From Edaphocola flava (lineage in GTDB: Bacteria; Bacteroidota; Bacteroidia; Chitinophagales; Chitinophagaceae): a stretch of 64,000 nucleotides of DNA. Below, in pieces: positions 63,569 through 64,000 of the stretch (position 1 is the first letter of the stretch; each line of letters starts with the position of its first letter). Below the pieces are notes generated by a model, which was given only the letters and a program-made list of their open reading frames with translations, had not been told where the DNA came from and searched no databases. Both the position numbers and the translations under genes were made by a program. The stretch covers positions 372,001 through 436,000 of the forward strand of contig NZ_SAIQ01000001.1 of assembly GCF_004118155.1 (NCBI RefSeq). The letters are read 5' to 3'.

Positions 63569-64000
63569 ATGAAGCAAGCTATTTTAATATCAGGCATGAG
63601 CTGCATCAGCCTCTTCAGTTTCGCACAGAATATTGACGCGCAGAAAGGCAGCATGCAACTTCCCGGCTACACCGGCAGCGCCGCTGTTATCATCAGCAAC
63701 GATGTACTCAAAGTACAGAAGGATGAAAAAGTACAGGACTTTGCCATAAAACGTTCCGGAAAAACAATAGAGCTGGCCAATCCGCAGGATAGTACCGCGA
63801 TATATAATTTACTCCAAGTATCTTCTGCACAGTTAACTTCTGTGCTGAGTGATAATGCAGGAAGCAGCACCATCAATAAGATGCTGGATGTTGCCGGTAA
63901 AATGCCGGATGGCAAACTGCTCATCAGCCAGAACGGAACCGCGGCTTCTGCTACTGATACCGTCGAAGAAGAAGGGGCACAACCGGCCGCTGAAGTTGCC
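63569..64000 (+). CDS. exported protein, partial (cut by window end)
   Basis: An ATG at 63569 opens 144 codons without a stop to the window edge. The start is a signal peptide (MKQAILISGMSCISLFSFAQ). The visible mature part is Ser/Asp/Lys-rich (AAVIISNDVLKVQKDEKVQDF) and ends in an acidic Ala/Glu/Pro stretch (TVEEEGAQPAAEVA), like a linker. No family is recognised. It lies 26 nt after the actin-fold ATPase gene and is probably in its operon. Confidence 0.75.
   Translation, partial: MKQAILISGMSCISLFSFAQNIDAQKGSMQLPGYTGSAAVIISNDVLKVQKDEKVQDFAIKRSGKTIELANPQDSTAIYNLLQVSSAQLTSVLSDNAGSSTINKMLDVAGKMPDGKLLISQNGTAASATDTVEEEGAQPAAEVA

Overview
The window looks like chromosome of a Bacteroidota bacterium, most likely a member of the Chitinophagaceae or a near relative. 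This is inferred from gene content, since no 16S gene is present. Supporting signs are several TAnnTTTG -7 promoter boxes (two or three with a TTG box 19 nt upstream), a GldD gliding lipoprotein, a TamL-type Omp85 lipoprotein, three very large secreted proteins with type IX secretion (T9SS) C-terminal sorting domains, the panC / glgA-like / DUF4270 / glmS neighbourhood, and several families largely confined to the phylum (DUF4270, DUF4290, DUF4296, DUF4835, IPExxxVDY).

Layout. 1-5700: the 3' part of a MutS-family ATPase gene is cut off by the window edge. It is followed by Xaa-His dipeptidase, a small A+T-rich insert with two paralogous Cys-rich exported proteins and an XRE regulator, an SPFH membrane protein and an IPExxxVDY protein. 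5700-11700: 3-hydroxybutyrate dehydrogenase and panC (minus) diverge from a truncated-type starch synthase, a DUF4270 lipoprotein and glmS (plus). 11760-16520: phenylacetate-CoA ligase, then an acpP-fabF-rnc operon ending in a ketosynthase-like protein without a catalytic Cys. 16760-25100: a small exported protein, fumC, tRNA-Arg(CCU), the DUF58-coaBC-DUF4835-DUF4296-gldD operon, an EGF-like lipoprotein and DUF4290. 25300-31150: alpha/beta hydrolase with tamL, and a two-component system. 31190-33090: A+T-rich accessory genes for exported proteins.

33431-41479: the ribosomal protein cluster rpsJ to rpsH on the minus strand, 16 genes. It stops after rpsH at two successive terminators instead of running on into rplF-rplR-rpsE-secY. 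Upstream of rpsJ there is no fusA, only the divergent giant surface-protein genes. The usual S10-spc-alpha supercluster therefore appears broken at both ends here.

41836-59345: three tandem giant genes (2086, 1957 and 1604 aa) fill more than a quarter of the window. They share a scaffold of an approximately 470-residue right-handed beta-helix unit (five copies in all), immunoglobulin-like modules, a PKD domain and a T9SS sorting domain. Each carries a different N-terminal head: an ALK/LTK-like glycine-rich domain, a GEVED domain, and an unassigned beta-sandwich-like region. They look like a tandemly duplicated adhesin or surface-structure family. 59450-64000: a methyltransferase, a small outer-membrane-like protein, and an 883-aa actin/Hsp70-fold ATPase of unrecognised family followed by an exported protein cut off by the window edge. 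This last pair and the surface-protein array are the best candidates for an undescribed system.
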